From contig CAJOKJ010000020.1 in the NCBI GenBank assembly GCA_905235155.1, positions 1-64,000 on the forward strand: a stretch of 64,000 bases of DNA, read 5' to 3'. Source of the DNA: Candidatus Gastranaerophilales bacterium. GTDB lineage: Bacteria > Cyanobacteriota > Vampirovibrionia > Gastranaerophilales > Gastranaerophilaceae. The notes below the pieces were generated by a model, which saw nothing but the letters and a program-made list of their open reading frames with translations, was not told the DNA's origin and did not search any database. The position numbers and the translations under genes are program-made. How positions within the stretch are numbered: position 1 is the first letter of the stretch; every line of letters starts with the position of its first letter. Of this stretch, positions 36,874 to 45,794 are shown one piece after another.

Positions 36874-37991
36874 TGAATTTTTCATTTAAGCCGACAATAT
36901 ATGATAAATACATACTAAAACAAGTTCTATTTTCAACAATTGGTGCAATACTTTTATTTACTATTGTTTGGATAGCACCTGAAATGCTTTTGAATACAAT
37001 AAAAGAAACTATTGCAGGTGAACACACAGTTAAAGAAGCTATTTTTCTACTTATTCTTGAACTACCTAAAATTTTAGGAAAAGCATTTCCTGTCGGTCTT
37101 TTATTAGGTACGTTATTTACATTTGACAAACTTAGCAAGGATAGCGAACTGACTATTTTTAGAGCAATAGGTCTTTCTTTCACCAGAATTATAACTCCTG
37201 TTGTAATGTTAAGTCTGGTTTTTACTGCTTTGTGCTTTATAACATACGATAAACTAATACCTTATGCAGAAAATAAAAAACACGCAATTGAAGGTCGTGT
37301 ATATCCAAACATTCAATATATGTACACTCAAAAAAATGAAAAAAATCAACCAATACTTGCAGTTGTTGTGTCAAATTTTAGAAAAAACAGAATGAAAAAT
37401 ATAATTGTTTTAGATTTTTCAAGAAAGATTTATGATGATGTACATGGTTTAAATAAAATATATGTTGCAAAAAATGGAATAACTTATAAAAATCGCTGGG
37501 ACTTATACGACGTAACAACATATAAAATATCTCCTAACGGGATTTTTGTAAACATAGCTAACAAACACAAAATAAGTATTCTTAAAGGTAAAGTTGCATC
37601 TGATGTAAATATGCTTATGTCTTATTCTGTAAAAAGGGAACGGGATATAACAAATTCAGATTTAAAAAAATACATTAAATTGCTAAAAAAAGAATCACTC
37701 GATGAAGAATACCACTACATGTTAAACAAATATTTTCAAAGATTTTTCCATCCATTCGTTTGTGTTCTGCTTGCTATAATGGGTTGCTTATTAGGCTTTA
37801 GTAAACCGAGAGAACAACGCTTAATAGGCTTTACAATTGCAATAGGTACTATTTTTGTTTATTATATAACACTTCCGTTTTTCGACTTGCTGGCTGAAAA
37901 AGGAGTTCTTCATCCGTTTTTAACGGCAATAATACCACCATTGGCATTTTTGGGAGCTATTATAGCATTTTATAAAAGTAAGGATTTATAA
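36873..37991 (+). CDS. LptF/LptG family LPS export permease
   Basis: Protein of 372 residues of the YjgP/YjgQ family. N-terminal part: YILKQVLFSTIGAILLFTIVW, FPVGLLLGTLFTFDKLSKDSEL and TIFRAIGLSF. A periplasmic jellyroll spans about 140-270, and three C-terminal helices run from HPFVCVLLAIMGCLLGFS to the end. Only one permease is present here, whereas proteobacteria have separate LptF and LptG. It may act as a homodimer, as suggested for other single-permease lineages, or its partner lies elsewhere. Confidence 0.88.
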   Translation: MNFSFKPTIYDKYILKQVLFSTIGAILLFTIVWIAPEMLLNTIKETIAGEHTVKEAIFLLILELPKILGKAFPVGLLLGTLFTFDKLSKDSELTIFRAIGLSFTRIITPVVMLSLVFTALCFITYDKLIPYAENKKHAIEGRVYPNIQYMYTQKNEKNQPILAVVVSNFRKNRMKNIIVLDFSRKIYDDVHGLNKIYVAKNGITYKNRWDLYDVTTYKISPNGIFVNIANKHKISILKGKVASDVNMLMSYSVKRERDITNSDLKKYIKLLKKESLDEEYHYMLNKYFQRFFHPFVCVLLAIMGCLLGFSKPREQRLIGFTIAIGTIFVYYITLPFFDLLAEKGVLHPFLTAIIPPLAFLGAIIAFYKSKDL

Positions 37992-37994
37992 TAT

Positions 37995-38795
37995 ATGAAA
38001 AAATTATTACTGACAATATTTTTATTTATTTTTTGTATTGCACAATGTCAAGCCAAATCTATCAATGTAGAAGAAGAAAATGGTATTTACCATATTGTAC
38101 TAAGCGGAAATTCAATAAAAAAACATATACATTTCATTTCAACAGATACTCTGAAAACAAACAGAGAAGTACATAATGCAACAAAATCACTATTGACAAT
38201 CAATACAGGATTTTTTGACCCAAAAACAGGGAAAACACTTTCATACATAATAGATAATGGGGTAATAATTGAAGATCCGCTTACAAATGATGCACTATAT
38301 ACTAATCCTGCATTAAGACAAAATATGAAAAAAATTCTTAATCGTTCAGAATTTAGAATTACTGAATGCAATGGAAAATACAAGTATTCAATAGTTCCGC
38401 ATAATACACCTGTTGAATTTACCTGCAATGTTGTAACTTCTGCTCAAGGCGGGCCACAACTTTTGCCGGAACTTAAACTTGAGGAAGAATTTTTTATTCT
38501 TAAAGATGAAGAAGGAAATATTATAAGACAATCCGCATCCGTTTTGGATAGAACAGCAAGAACAATTATCGGCATAAAAGAAGATAAAATTCATATACTT
38601 ATTATCACAAACAAAAATCCCAAAAATATTATTGAAGCCAGAAACTTATGTATGACACTCGGTCTTGAATACGCAATGGCTTTTGATGGAGGAAGCTCAA
38701 CCTCGTTAGACTACAAAAAAATTCATGTTATCTCAAGACAAAAAATTGGCGAAGACACAGGAAGAAGATTAAAATCATTTATGATTATAAAATAG
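37995..38795 (+). CDS. Exported phosphodiester glycosidase (NAGPA-domain) protein
   Basis: Protein of 266 residues with a signal peptide (LLLTIFLFIFCIAQCQA). The NAGPA domain is recognised by LLTINTGFFDPKTGKTLSYI (cited in parts: NTGFFD), TSAQGGPQLLPE, DRTARTIIGI and the final AMAFDGGSSTSL. The family includes the phosphodiester alpha-GlcNAcase that uncovers mannose 6-phosphate and bacterial exopolysaccharide-linked homologues. Location behind the LPS export genes suggests an envelope glycan role (inference). It starts 3 nt after the permease stop. Confidence 0.82.
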   Translation: MKKLLLTIFLFIFCIAQCQAKSINVEEENGIYHIVLSGNSIKKHIHFISTDTLKTNREVHNATKSLLTINTGFFDPKTGKTLSYIIDNGVIIEDPLTNDALYTNPALRQNMKKILNRSEFRITECNGKYKYSIVPHNTPVEFTCNVVTSAQGGPQLLPELKLEEEFFILKDEEGNIIRQSASVLDRTARTIIGIKEDKIHILIITNKNPKNIIEARNLCMTLGLEYAMAFDGGSSTSLDYKKIHVISRQKIGEDTGRRLKSFMIIK

Positions 38796-38805
38796 TTCTT
38801 AAAAC

Positions 38806-38834
38806 TTGCTAACAGTTTGATTTTATTGTATAAT
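38806..38834 (+). promoter_or_regulatory. Promoter of the mla operon
   Basis: TTGCTA (38806-38811), 17 bp, TATAAT (38829-38834). The expected start site coincides with the mlaE ATG at 38842, and no ribosome site is present, so the mRNA is probably leaderless. Confidence 0.55.
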
Positions 38835-38841
38835 TGGCATA

Positions 38842-39651
38842 ATGGAACAGATTAGGGTATTTTTTAAAAAATCTGCGACATACCAGTTGTTACAAATACT
38901 CGCAGAGCAATTTGAAGATTTTATAACAACACTCGGAGAAATAGCACAAAGAGGGTTGAAAACTTTGATGTGCATTTTAACAGGACAAATAAACTGGAAA
39001 GAAGTAATAGAACAATCCTCAAGATTCGGAGTTAGCTCATTACCAATAACAATTTCAATAGTAAGCATGACCTCAATAATTGTAGCAATGCAAGTTGCGG
39101 GTGAAATGGTTAAACAAGGCGGAGGAAATTATGTAGGATTATTGGTAGCAATACTAACAGTTAGAGAAACAGGTATTATAATGTCAGGATTTGCCATAAT
39201 ATCAATGATAGGCTCATCTCTTGCCTCAGAAATAGCAACAATGAAAGTAACCGAACAAATTGATGCTATATCAGTACTTGGTGTAGACCCTGTCAGATAT
39301 CTTTTTGTCCCAAGAGTAATAGCAGGAACATTGATGATGCCTCCTGTTTTAATCATTGCATCTACATTTGGAATTATAGGTGGAGGAGTTGCTTCAACAG
39401 CAGTTAGCGAATTAAGTTACAAAGCTTATTTTACATCTGTTTGGTCAGGATTATTTATTTATGATATAAAAGTAGCATTGGCAAAAGCATTTGTTTACGG
39501 TTGCACAATAGCCCTAATCAGCTGCACCTGCGGATATATGGCAAAAGGCGGAGCAAAAGGTGTCGGTACAGCAACAACAAAAGCGGTAGTTTGGTCATTC
39601 GTTGCAATAGTAATTTTGGATTTAATATTTTCAGTAGCATTTTTCTTCTAG
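38842..39651 (+). CDS. mlaE: MlaE-type phospholipid transport permease
   Basis: ABC permease of 269 residues for lipid traffic between membranes. It shows the MlaE/YrbE fold: an N-terminal amphipathic helix, then FGVSSLPITISIVSMTSIIV, AILTVRETGIIMSGFAIISM, the cytoplasmic ASEIATMKVTEQIDAISVLG coupling motif (cited in parts: EQIDAISVLGVDPV) and VPRVIAGTLMMPPVL. It is followed by the ATPase and MCE genes. Cyanobacteria and chloroplasts (TGD1) have the same module. Confidence 0.93.
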   Translation: MEQIRVFFKKSATYQLLQILAEQFEDFITTLGEIAQRGLKTLMCILTGQINWKEVIEQSSRFGVSSLPITISIVSMTSIIVAMQVAGEMVKQGGGNYVGLLVAILTVRETGIIMSGFAIISMIGSSLASEIATMKVTEQIDAISVLGVDPVRYLFVPRVIAGTLMMPPVLIIASTFGIIGGGVASTAVSELSYKAYFTSVWSGLFIYDIKVALAKAFVYGCTIALISCTCGYMAKGGAKGVGTATTKAVVWSFVAIVILDLIFSVAFFF

Positions 39652-39661
39652 GATAATAAAT

Positions 39662-40381
39662 ATGATAAAAGTAGAACATTTAATTAAAAAATTTGATGAA
39701 AAAATCGTTTTAAATGATATCTCCTTTGAGGTAAAGGATGGAGAAACTCTAGCAATTGTAGGTTTTTCAGGTTCAGGTAAAAGTACTATTCTAAAAATAA
39801 TATGCGGATTATTGGATAAAGATTCAGGTAAAATAACTACATCTGAAGGTGATGTCGCAATGGTATTTCAATATTCAGCATTATTTGATTCTTTAAATGT
39901 ACATGACAACATAATATTTGCACTACAAGAAAGAAAAGAATTACGCAAAAAATATACAACAGAAGATTTAGACAACATAGTTAAAGAAAAGCTTAAACTT
40001 GTCGGACTTGAAGGTATAGAAAATAAATTTCCGTCAGAATTATCAGGTGGCATGCAAAAGCGTGTAAGCTTTGCCAGAGCAATAGTTACAAATCCTAAAA
40101 CAATTTTGTATGACGAACCGACGGCAGGACTTGACCCAATATCATCAACTCTAATTGAAGATTATATTGTAAGACTGAAAGAAGAAACTCATGCTTCATC
40201 AATAGTGGTAACACACCAAATGTCAACTATTGAACGCACGGCAGATAAAGTTCTTATGCTTTATAACGGAAAATGTGTATTCAAAGGTACACCAAAAGAA
40301 ATGTGTGAGGCAGGCAATGAATATACAAAACAATTTGTAACGGCTTCATTAACAGGACCAATGAAAATGTTAACAGAATAA
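39662..40381 (+). CDS. mlaF: MlaF-type lipid transport ATPase
   Basis: ATPase of 239 residues: Walker A GFSGSGKST, MVFQYSALFDSLNV (typical of MlaF), signature LSGGMQKRVSFARAI, Walker B ILYDEPTAGLDPISS, and VVTHQM with the switch His. It sits 10 nt after mlaE. Confidence 0.93.
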   Translation: MIKVEHLIKKFDEKIVLNDISFEVKDGETLAIVGFSGSGKSTILKIICGLLDKDSGKITTSEGDVAMVFQYSALFDSLNVHDNIIFALQERKELRKKYTTEDLDNIVKEKLKLVGLEGIENKFPSELSGGMQKRVSFARAIVTNPKTILYDEPTAGLDPISSTLIEDYIVRLKEETHASSIVVTHQMSTIERTADKVLMLYNGKCVFKGTPKEMCEAGNEYTKQFVTASLTGPMKMLTE

Positions 40382-40420
40382 TTTTTTTGATATAATTAAT
40401 ATATAAAATAGGGATAATAT

Positions 40421-40972
40421 ATGAAATTAAAATCATCATCTTTTAAGGTTGGAATATTAACACTCATAGCACTAACCATACTCATTTTCACAATATTATG
40501 GGTAAAGGGCAGAGCCTTTTCTTCAGCAGAAAGAATTGAAGTACATTTTAGGGATGTAAACGGTATGCGTGCAGGTTCCGGTGTACAAATGATGGGGCTA
40601 CGAGTTGGACAAGTAGAAGAAATTATACCTGTTATAGACGGAGATAAAAGTTATGTAAAACTAAAATTTGTTATTACCGAACCAAACATAAAAATTCCAA
40701 CAGCCTCAACAATATCTATTCAGCAATCAGGTTTGATAGGTGAACAATTCTTGGAAATTACACCTCCAAAAACAAGAACTCTGTATATTCCTGCTATTGG
40801 AAACCAACTGGCATACAAAAACGACCCCGTTCAAATTAAGTTAGATGATAAATATTATGATGTCGGATACATAAAAAATACAAATATAGTTGTAACACAA
40901 GCAATACCTTTGGAATTACAAAAAAGTATACAAACAACACACGCATACAAAATTGACTATGTAGTAAATTGA
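40421..40972 (+). CDS. mlaD: MlaD-like MCE-domain protein, N-terminal part ending at an in-frame TGA
   Basis: Protein of 183 residues. One membrane helix (VGILTLIALTILIFTILWVKG) is followed by a single MCE domain with VHFRDVNGMRAGSGVQMMGLRVGQVEEI (cited in parts) and STISIQQSGLIGEQFLEI. MCE proteins form hexameric rings carrying lipids between membranes. The frame stops at a TGA (40970-40972), but the same frame is open again for 261 codons from 40991. Relatives usually carry a C-terminal helical tail, so this is probably the front half of a gene of about 450 codons broken by a nonsense change. A free MCE-domain protein could still be functional. Confidence 0.82.
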   Translation: MKLKSSSFKVGILTLIALTILIFTILWVKGRAFSSAERIEVHFRDVNGMRAGSGVQMMGLRVGQVEEIIPVIDGDKSYVKLKFVITEPNIKIPTASTISIQQSGLIGEQFLEITPPKTRTLYIPAIGNQLAYKNDPVQIKLDDKYYDVGYIKNTNIVVTQAIPLELQKSIQTTHAYKIDYVVN

Positions 40973-40990
40973 TTAATTTTACCTGAATTT

Positions 40991-41776
40991 ATGAAAGGTA
41001 AATTAATTAAAGATAATGGTGTAAATAAAATGAGAATAGCACCTCTTGACGATGCAGCAATAAGCTATCCTCATCAAACATCACCATATACAATACTTGA
41101 ACCAATGCGAATTTCAGACTTTATGGATTTGCAATATAAAGCAGCAGCATCACTTACAGAAACTAACCTTAAAGTCAACGAATTATTGTCAGATAAACTT
41201 ATTGCAGATTTAAAACAATCTGTTGTAAATATAAATGAATTAACGGCTAAGGCTGCAACTACTATGGAAAAAGCAGAAAAGCTTATCGAAACATCTAATA
41301 AAGATTTAGATAAAATGATGAAAATGGCAGATAGCTTTACAAATGATTTTAATAAAATTACAAAACTTGCAACAGATATCGGTGGTGATCCTAAATTTAA
41401 ACCTACTTTATTTGAAGCAACAGAAGCCTTAACTAAATTGACAAACAATTTAAATAAAGTTCTTGATAACACTGACGCAAAGCAATTAGGTGCTGATTTG
41501 AATGCAATAGTTACAAATATCAATGAAATAAGCACTTCTGTCAATATGATGACAAAAGATGAAAAATTAAAATATAAAGTATTTGAAACTGTCGACCACG
41601 TAAATAAAGCAATGGTTGATATATCTAAAGCTTTGGAAGTTGTAAATTCGCTTGATGAGTGCAAAAAAGCAGATTTGACAAAAACATTAACGGATGTTGC
41701 CGAAACAGCAAGCAATCTACGTAAATTTACAGAAAAATTAAATAAGAGATTCCTATTATTCAGATTAATGTTTTAA
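40991..41776 (+). CDS. C-terminal coiled-coil part of the MlaD-like protein
   Basis: In exactly the same frame as the preceding MCE segment (570 nt between the two ATGs), separated by one TGA. The 261 residues are mostly long helices with heptad-like repeats (NELLSDKLIADLKQSVVN, ATTMEKAEKLIETSNKDLDK, DVAETASNLRKFTEKLNK), like the tube-forming tails of MCE proteins. No ribosome site precedes 40991 or the ATG at 41030. Without the MCE part and signal anchor it is unlikely to act alone. Confidence 0.65.
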   Translation: MKGKLIKDNGVNKMRIAPLDDAAISYPHQTSPYTILEPMRISDFMDLQYKAAASLTETNLKVNELLSDKLIADLKQSVVNINELTAKAATTMEKAEKLIETSNKDLDKMMKMADSFTNDFNKITKLATDIGGDPKFKPTLFEATEALTKLTNNLNKVLDNTDAKQLGADLNAIVTNINEISTSVNMMTKDEKLKYKVFETVDHVNKAMVDISKALEVVNSLDECKKADLTKTLTDVAETASNLRKFTEKLNKRFLLFRLMF

Positions 41777-41778
41777 AA

Positions 41779-42810
41779 ATGAATTTAAAAAGTAAAATAA
41801 CAGAAATACATTACAAAAAAAATTCTAAAAGTTTATTATTACCACTTTTAGAGTTTTTTTCATTTTTTTATTCAAAAATAACAGCATTTAGAAATTATTT
41901 GTATGACAAAGGATTATTAAAAGAAATAAAAGTAAATGCTTTTGTTATATCAGTCGGAAATCTCACAACAGGCGGTGTAGGAAAAACTCCATTAGTTGCA
42001 GAGCTTGCAAAATTTTATTTGGCACAAGATAAAAATGTTGCAATAATATCAAGAGGGTATGGTGGAAAATTATCGGCTAAAAAAGTAAATGTAATTTCTA
42101 ACGGACAAGAAATCTTTTATACCGCAAAAGAAGCAGGAGATGAACCGTATTGGTTTGCTGAAAATTTAAAGGGAATAAATGTTCTAACCTGTGCAAACCG
42201 TGTAAAAGCGGCAAATTACGCTATACAAAATTTAGGGGTTAATGTAATAATACTTGATGATGCTTTTCAACACAGAAAAATACAACGAGATTTAAATTTA
42301 GTACTAATTGATAGCGAAAAACTTTTAGGAAATCAAAAGCACCTTCCGGCAGGCCCGTTAAGAGAAAATATAAGCGGACTAAAAAGAGCAGATAAACTTG
42401 TTATCATGAACAAATCAGCAAAAAAAACAGACAAAAATGTTTTATCTAATATATTTGAAAAATACGATGAAGAAAATACCGTTATATGCAACGTAGTACC
42501 GGGCTATACATACAACATAAAAACAAATGAAGTTATGCCTTTAAAAACAGATGTTATAGCCATAAGTGCGATAGGGCAGCCTGAACAATTTTACTCTTTT
42601 GTTAAACAAAAATTTAATTTAACAATGGAAGTAACATTTGATGATCATCATCAATACAAAATAGAAGACATTAATAAATATAAAGGTAACATTGTTACAA
42701 CAGAAAAGGATGCAGTTAAACTTAAAAGTTTTAACTTAAACAATATTTATGCAATGAAATTAAAACTTGATATTGATATTAAAGGATTAATAAATGGCAA
42801 AAATAGATGA
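41779..42810 (+). CDS. lpxK: Tetraacyldisaccharide 4'-kinase
   Basis: Phosphorylates the lipid A disaccharide at the 4' position, on the inner face of the inner membrane; 343 residues. Walker A is unusually placed after the N-terminal anchor, VGNLTTGGVGKTPL, followed by IISRGYGGK, GDEPYWFAENL, ILDDAFQHRKIQRDLNLVLID (cited in parts: DDAFQHR) and the C-terminal VTTEKDAVKL. Direct evidence that the organism makes lipid A. Starts 3 nt after the mlaD tail and overlaps nth by 17 nt. Confidence 0.93.
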   Translation: MNLKSKITEIHYKKNSKSLLLPLLEFFSFFYSKITAFRNYLYDKGLLKEIKVNAFVISVGNLTTGGVGKTPLVAELAKFYLAQDKNVAIISRGYGGKLSAKKVNVISNGQEIFYTAKEAGDEPYWFAENLKGINVLTCANRVKAANYAIQNLGVNVIILDDAFQHRKIQRDLNLVLIDSEKLLGNQKHLPAGPLRENISGLKRADKLVIMNKSAKKTDKNVLSNIFEKYDEENTVICNVVPGYTYNIKTNEVMPLKTDVIAISAIGQPEQFYSFVKQKFNLTMEVTFDDHHQYKIEDINKYKGNIVTTEKDAVKLKSFNLNNIYAMKLKLDIDIKGLINGKNR

Positions 42811-43423
42811 TATTGTAAAAGCACTACACGAAGCAAATCAGCAAAAAAGTGATTTTGTAGGCTTAATGGACAGTTTTAATGACCCGTATTTAGTGCTTAT
42901 TTCATGCATACTAAGTCTTAGAACCAATGATAAAACAACATATCCTGCAACATTAAGAATGCTAAAACTTGCAAAAACACCGAAGGAAATGTCAAAAGTA
43001 AATGAAAATGATTTAGCAAAAGCCATTTATCCTGTAGGGTTTTATGCAAATAAAGCCAAACAAATTATTCAATTATCAAAAGAACTTATTGAAAAATATA
43101 ATGGTAACGTTCCTTGTGAAATAGATGAGTTATGCAAATTTAACGGTGTTGGAAGAAAAACGGCAAATCTTGTTGTTGCAAGAGGATTTAATAAACCTGC
43201 AATATGCGTGGATGTCCATGTTCATAGGATTTTTAACAGATTAGGCTATGTAAAAACTAAAACCCCTGAAGAAACCGAATTTTCATTAAGAGAAAAGTTA
43301 CCTAAAAAATATTGGATAGAAATTAATACTCTTATTGTTACACATGGTCAAAATTGCTGTAAACCGCAAAAACCTGATTGCAAAAACTGTCCGATATCAG
43401 AATACTGTGAAAAACTAATTTAA
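42794..43423 (+). CDS. nth: Endonuclease III
   Basis: Bifunctional DNA glycosylase/AP lyase for oxidised pyrimidines, 209 residues. The helix-hairpin-helix is LCKFNGVGRKTANLVV (catalytic Lys in G-V-G-R-K-T-A), the catalytic Asp is in CVDVHVHRI, and the 4Fe-4S loop has C-x6-C-x2-C-x5-C spacing near the C-terminus (CKPQKPDCKNCPISEYC). It overlaps the end of the convergent prepilin gene by 9 nt. Confidence 0.93.
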   Translation: MAKIDDIVKALHEANQQKSDFVGLMDSFNDPYLVLISCILSLRTNDKTTYPATLRMLKLAKTPKEMSKVNENDLAKAIYPVGFYANKAKQIIQLSKELIEKYNGNVPCEIDELCKFNGVGRKTANLVVARGFNKPAICVDVHVHRIFNRLGYVKTKTPEETEFSLREKLPKKYWIEINTLIVTHGQNCCKPQKPDCKNCPISEYCEKLI

Positions 43424-44062
43424 TTGACCGCCATAAATATAGTAATAATAGGAACAAGATATACCTTTACCTTTTTTAGAGCAATCAGATTTCAAAAGAT
43501 AATCATCATAAGTTTTACCTAACGGTTCAATTTTATCTGTATAAATATTTATACCAAAGATATCATAACCCCATTTATTAGGTTTTTTCAACCCGTTTAA
43601 ATCAACGGATATAATTGCAACAGGAAATTTGTCAGAATAACTAACAGGGGTGTTTAGCCATTTTAATCCAACAATTTTACCAGAATTAGTTTTATGCAAA
43701 TTAGTTATATAATATATATCATCTGTATTTACTTTTGAATTATTCAAATAATAAGTTTTATATTTATTTACTGAAATTTCATCTTCCATTCTCAAATAAG
43801 ATTTTAAAAGATTATACAAAACTTGTTCTTTACTTGAATTATCAACTGAATTTTCAAATGCATTATTGTCTGATTTACTCGACTGAACCTTTAGAGCTGA
43901 AAAAATATATTCCAAATTATGATAGGTATCTTTCCACTGAGCAATAACATTTAACTTCTTATTATCTTCAATTAAGTGCGGCAAAACAAGCATAATCGTA
44001 ATCACGATTAAAAATAAAATTATTGCCAGTTCAATTAAAGTAAATGCTCTTAATTTTTTCAT
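43415..44062 (-). CDS. Type IV prepilin-like/pseudopilin protein
   Basis: Protein of 215 residues. A short basic leader MKKLRA is followed by FTLIELAIILFLIVITIMLVLP, the class III prepilin signature with the conserved Glu5. The rest is low-complexity Asn/Lys/Ser-rich with two Cys near the end (DCSKKGKGISCSYYYY). It probably needs a prepilin peptidase encoded elsewhere. Last gene of the rny-ymdB-PHP unit, 13 nt after the PHP gene, which may be chance co-transcription. Confidence 0.8.
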   Translation of the reverse strand: MKKLRAFTLIELAIILFLIVITIMLVLPHLIEDNKKLNVIAQWKDTYHNLEYIFSALKVQSSKSDNNAFENSVDNSSKEQVLYNLLKSYLRMEDEISVNKYKTYYLNNSKVNTDDIYYITNLHKTNSGKIVGLKWLNTPVSYSDKFPVAIISVDLNGLKKPNKWGYDIFGINIYTDKIEPLGKTYDDYLLKSDCSKKGKGISCSYYYYIYGGQLN

Positions 44063-44075
44063 ATATTAATACCTG

Positions 44076-44933
44076 CTATGCCATATCAAGACGTTTTTTT
44101 TCTTGAATCAATTTATCATAAATCCATTCGGGAATAAAATGTTTACCTAAAAGAATTTGTCCGTTTACCATACTTGGAGCATGAAAATCTGAACCACCCG
44201 TAACTATTAATCCGAATTTTTCCGCCATCGACGAAAAATATTCAACGACGGCAGGCGAATGCTTACGATGATATGCTTCAATACCTCTTAAACCGTAAGC
44301 CATAAGGTCTTTAATTAAAGTTTCTGCAATGTCAATATCATGAGGATGTGCTATAACAGGAACACCGCCTGCATCATAAATAATTTCAACTGCATCTTGA
44401 GGAGAAACTGTTTTTCTTTGAACATAAACAGGTGAATTATCATTTATATATTTATTGTAGGCTTCAATTACACTTGCAGTACCTCCGGCTGAAGTTATCG
44501 CCTTTGCTATATGAGGACGCCCGATACTTCCACCTTCTGCAACTTGTGCCAAAATTGAATCGAAAGAAATTTTTATACCTTCTTTTTTATCCAATAAATC
44601 AATAATTTCAAGAGTTTGATTTACTCTGGCATCTTGTTGATTTTTAATCAACGCTTTGAAATCATCGTCATTTGTATTCATAAAATATCCTAAAATATGA
44701 ACCTCATAATTTTTATATAAAGTATTAACTTCAATACCTTGAATAATCTCAAGTTGGTCTAGTTTTCCAATAGATTGCAAATATTTTTGAGCAACATCAT
44801 ACGACAAGATATTATCATGGTCAGTCAAAGCAATCGCTTCAAGTCCTGCATCAAGAGCCGTATCTACAATTTTTTCAGGTGAAAAAACACCGTCAGAGTA
44901 ATTGGTGTGAACGTGAAAATCTGCTTTTTTCAT
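44076..44933 (-). CDS. PHP-domain phosphoesterase (RNase AM/YciV type)
   Basis: Protein of 285 residues. The metal-site motifs of the PHP fold are DFHVHTNYSDG, ALTDHDNI, GIEVNT, RPHIAKAI, VIAHPHDI and GSDFHAP. The closest well-known relatives are the 3',5'-nucleoside bisphosphate phosphatase/RNase AM group, which trims 5' RNA ends. The start was moved to ATG 44933 because AGGAG lies 9 nt before it; the ATG at 44942 directly abuts AGGAG. Together with rny and ymdB the operon looks like an RNA-turnover unit. Confidence 0.82.
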   Translation of the reverse strand: MKKADFHVHTNYSDGVFSPEKIVDTALDAGLEAIALTDHDNILSYDVAQKYLQSIGKLDQLEIIQGIEVNTLYKNYEVHILGYFMNTNDDDFKALIKNQQDARVNQTLEIIDLLDKKEGIKISFDSILAQVAEGGSIGRPHIAKAITSAGGTASVIEAYNKYINDNSPVYVQRKTVSPQDAVEIIYDAGGVPVIAHPHDIDIAETLIKDLMAYGLRGIEAYHRKHSPAVVEYFSSMAEKFGLIVTGGSDFHAPSMVNGQILLGKHFIPEWIYDKLIQEKKRLDMA

Positions 44934-44951
44934 ACAACACATCTCCTAAAA

Positions 44952-45785
44952 TCAGGTTTGTACTTTTGCAAGATTAACCTCCTTGTTATTTTCATATTTT
45001 ATTTTCTCATAAATTCTTTTTATATCGGTTGCATTACCTTCTGCCGCACCAATAGTAATTTCAACCGCATTCAATATTGCCAAATCATCATGAGCAACTT
45101 CAAATCTTTCAGGAAGGCAAGTTGTCATCCTGGCAAGAGATGTAGTATAGTCCATGCCAATCACACTGTCATTTGCTCCACAGAACCCTGCATCAGTAAT
45201 ATAAGCCATATTATTAATAATTTGTTCATCAGCTGTCTGAACGTGAGTATGCGTACCAACAAAAGCACTAACACCAAAAGAAGAACAAAACTTTGCAAAA
45301 CAAATTTTTTCAGCGGTTGCTTCAGCGTGAAAGTCAATAATTACATTCGGAGTAATTTCTTTTATCCCTTTAATATTATCCTCTAAAAGTTTCCACTGGG
45401 AATCTAAAGGCTGCATAAATACTCTGCCTAAAAAATTCATAACACAGATTTTATACTCACCAACATTAAAAATTCTGTATCCTACACCTTTTGTACCTTC
45501 CGGATAATTCATTGGTCTTATCAATTTATCTGCATCATCAATATAATTAAAAATTTCTTTTTTATCCCAAATATGATTACCTGATGTAAAACAATCAACA
45601 CCTGCCGAAACTAACTGATTATAATTTTTTTGAGTTAAACCGAAACCGTGAGAAGCATTTTCTGCATTTAAAATAACAAAATCATATTTACTTTTATTTT
45701 CAGCCAAATAGTCGATAATGGCATTCCTGCCAATTTTACCGACTACATCGCCAAAAAATAAAATTTTTATGTTGTTATTTTCCAT
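44952..45785 (-). CDS. ymdB: YmdB-type metallophosphoesterase
   Basis: Protein of 277 residues of the calcineurin-like TIGR00282 family: ILFFGDVVGKIGRNAI, LNAENASHGFGL, FTSGNHIWDKKEI, VIIDFHAEATAEK and VGTHTHVQTADE supply the dimetal ligands. The Bacillus and Deinococcus proteins hydrolyse 2',3'- or 3',5'-cyclic nucleotides. Pairing directly behind rny is conserved in many bacteria. Gap to rny is 9 nt. Confidence 0.9.
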   Translation of the reverse strand: MENNNIKILFFGDVVGKIGRNAIIDYLAENKSKYDFVILNAENASHGFGLTQKNYNQLVSAGVDCFTSGNHIWDKKEIFNYIDDADKLIRPMNYPEGTKGVGYRIFNVGEYKICVMNFLGRVFMQPLDSQWKLLEDNIKGIKEITPNVIIDFHAEATAEKICFAKFCSSFGVSAFVGTHTHVQTADEQIINNMAYITDAGFCGANDSVIGMDYTTSLARMTTCLPERFEVAHDDLAILNAVEITIGAAEGNATDIKRIYEKIKYENNKEVNLAKVQT

Positions 45786-45794
45786 ATTTAGTTA

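Noticed and set aside
40970-40972. TGA in mlaD as selenocysteine or tryptophan recoding
   Set aside because: aroB and the broken nupC frame end at TGA, and no stem typical of a selenocysteine insertion element follows. A nonsense change or sequence error is simpler.
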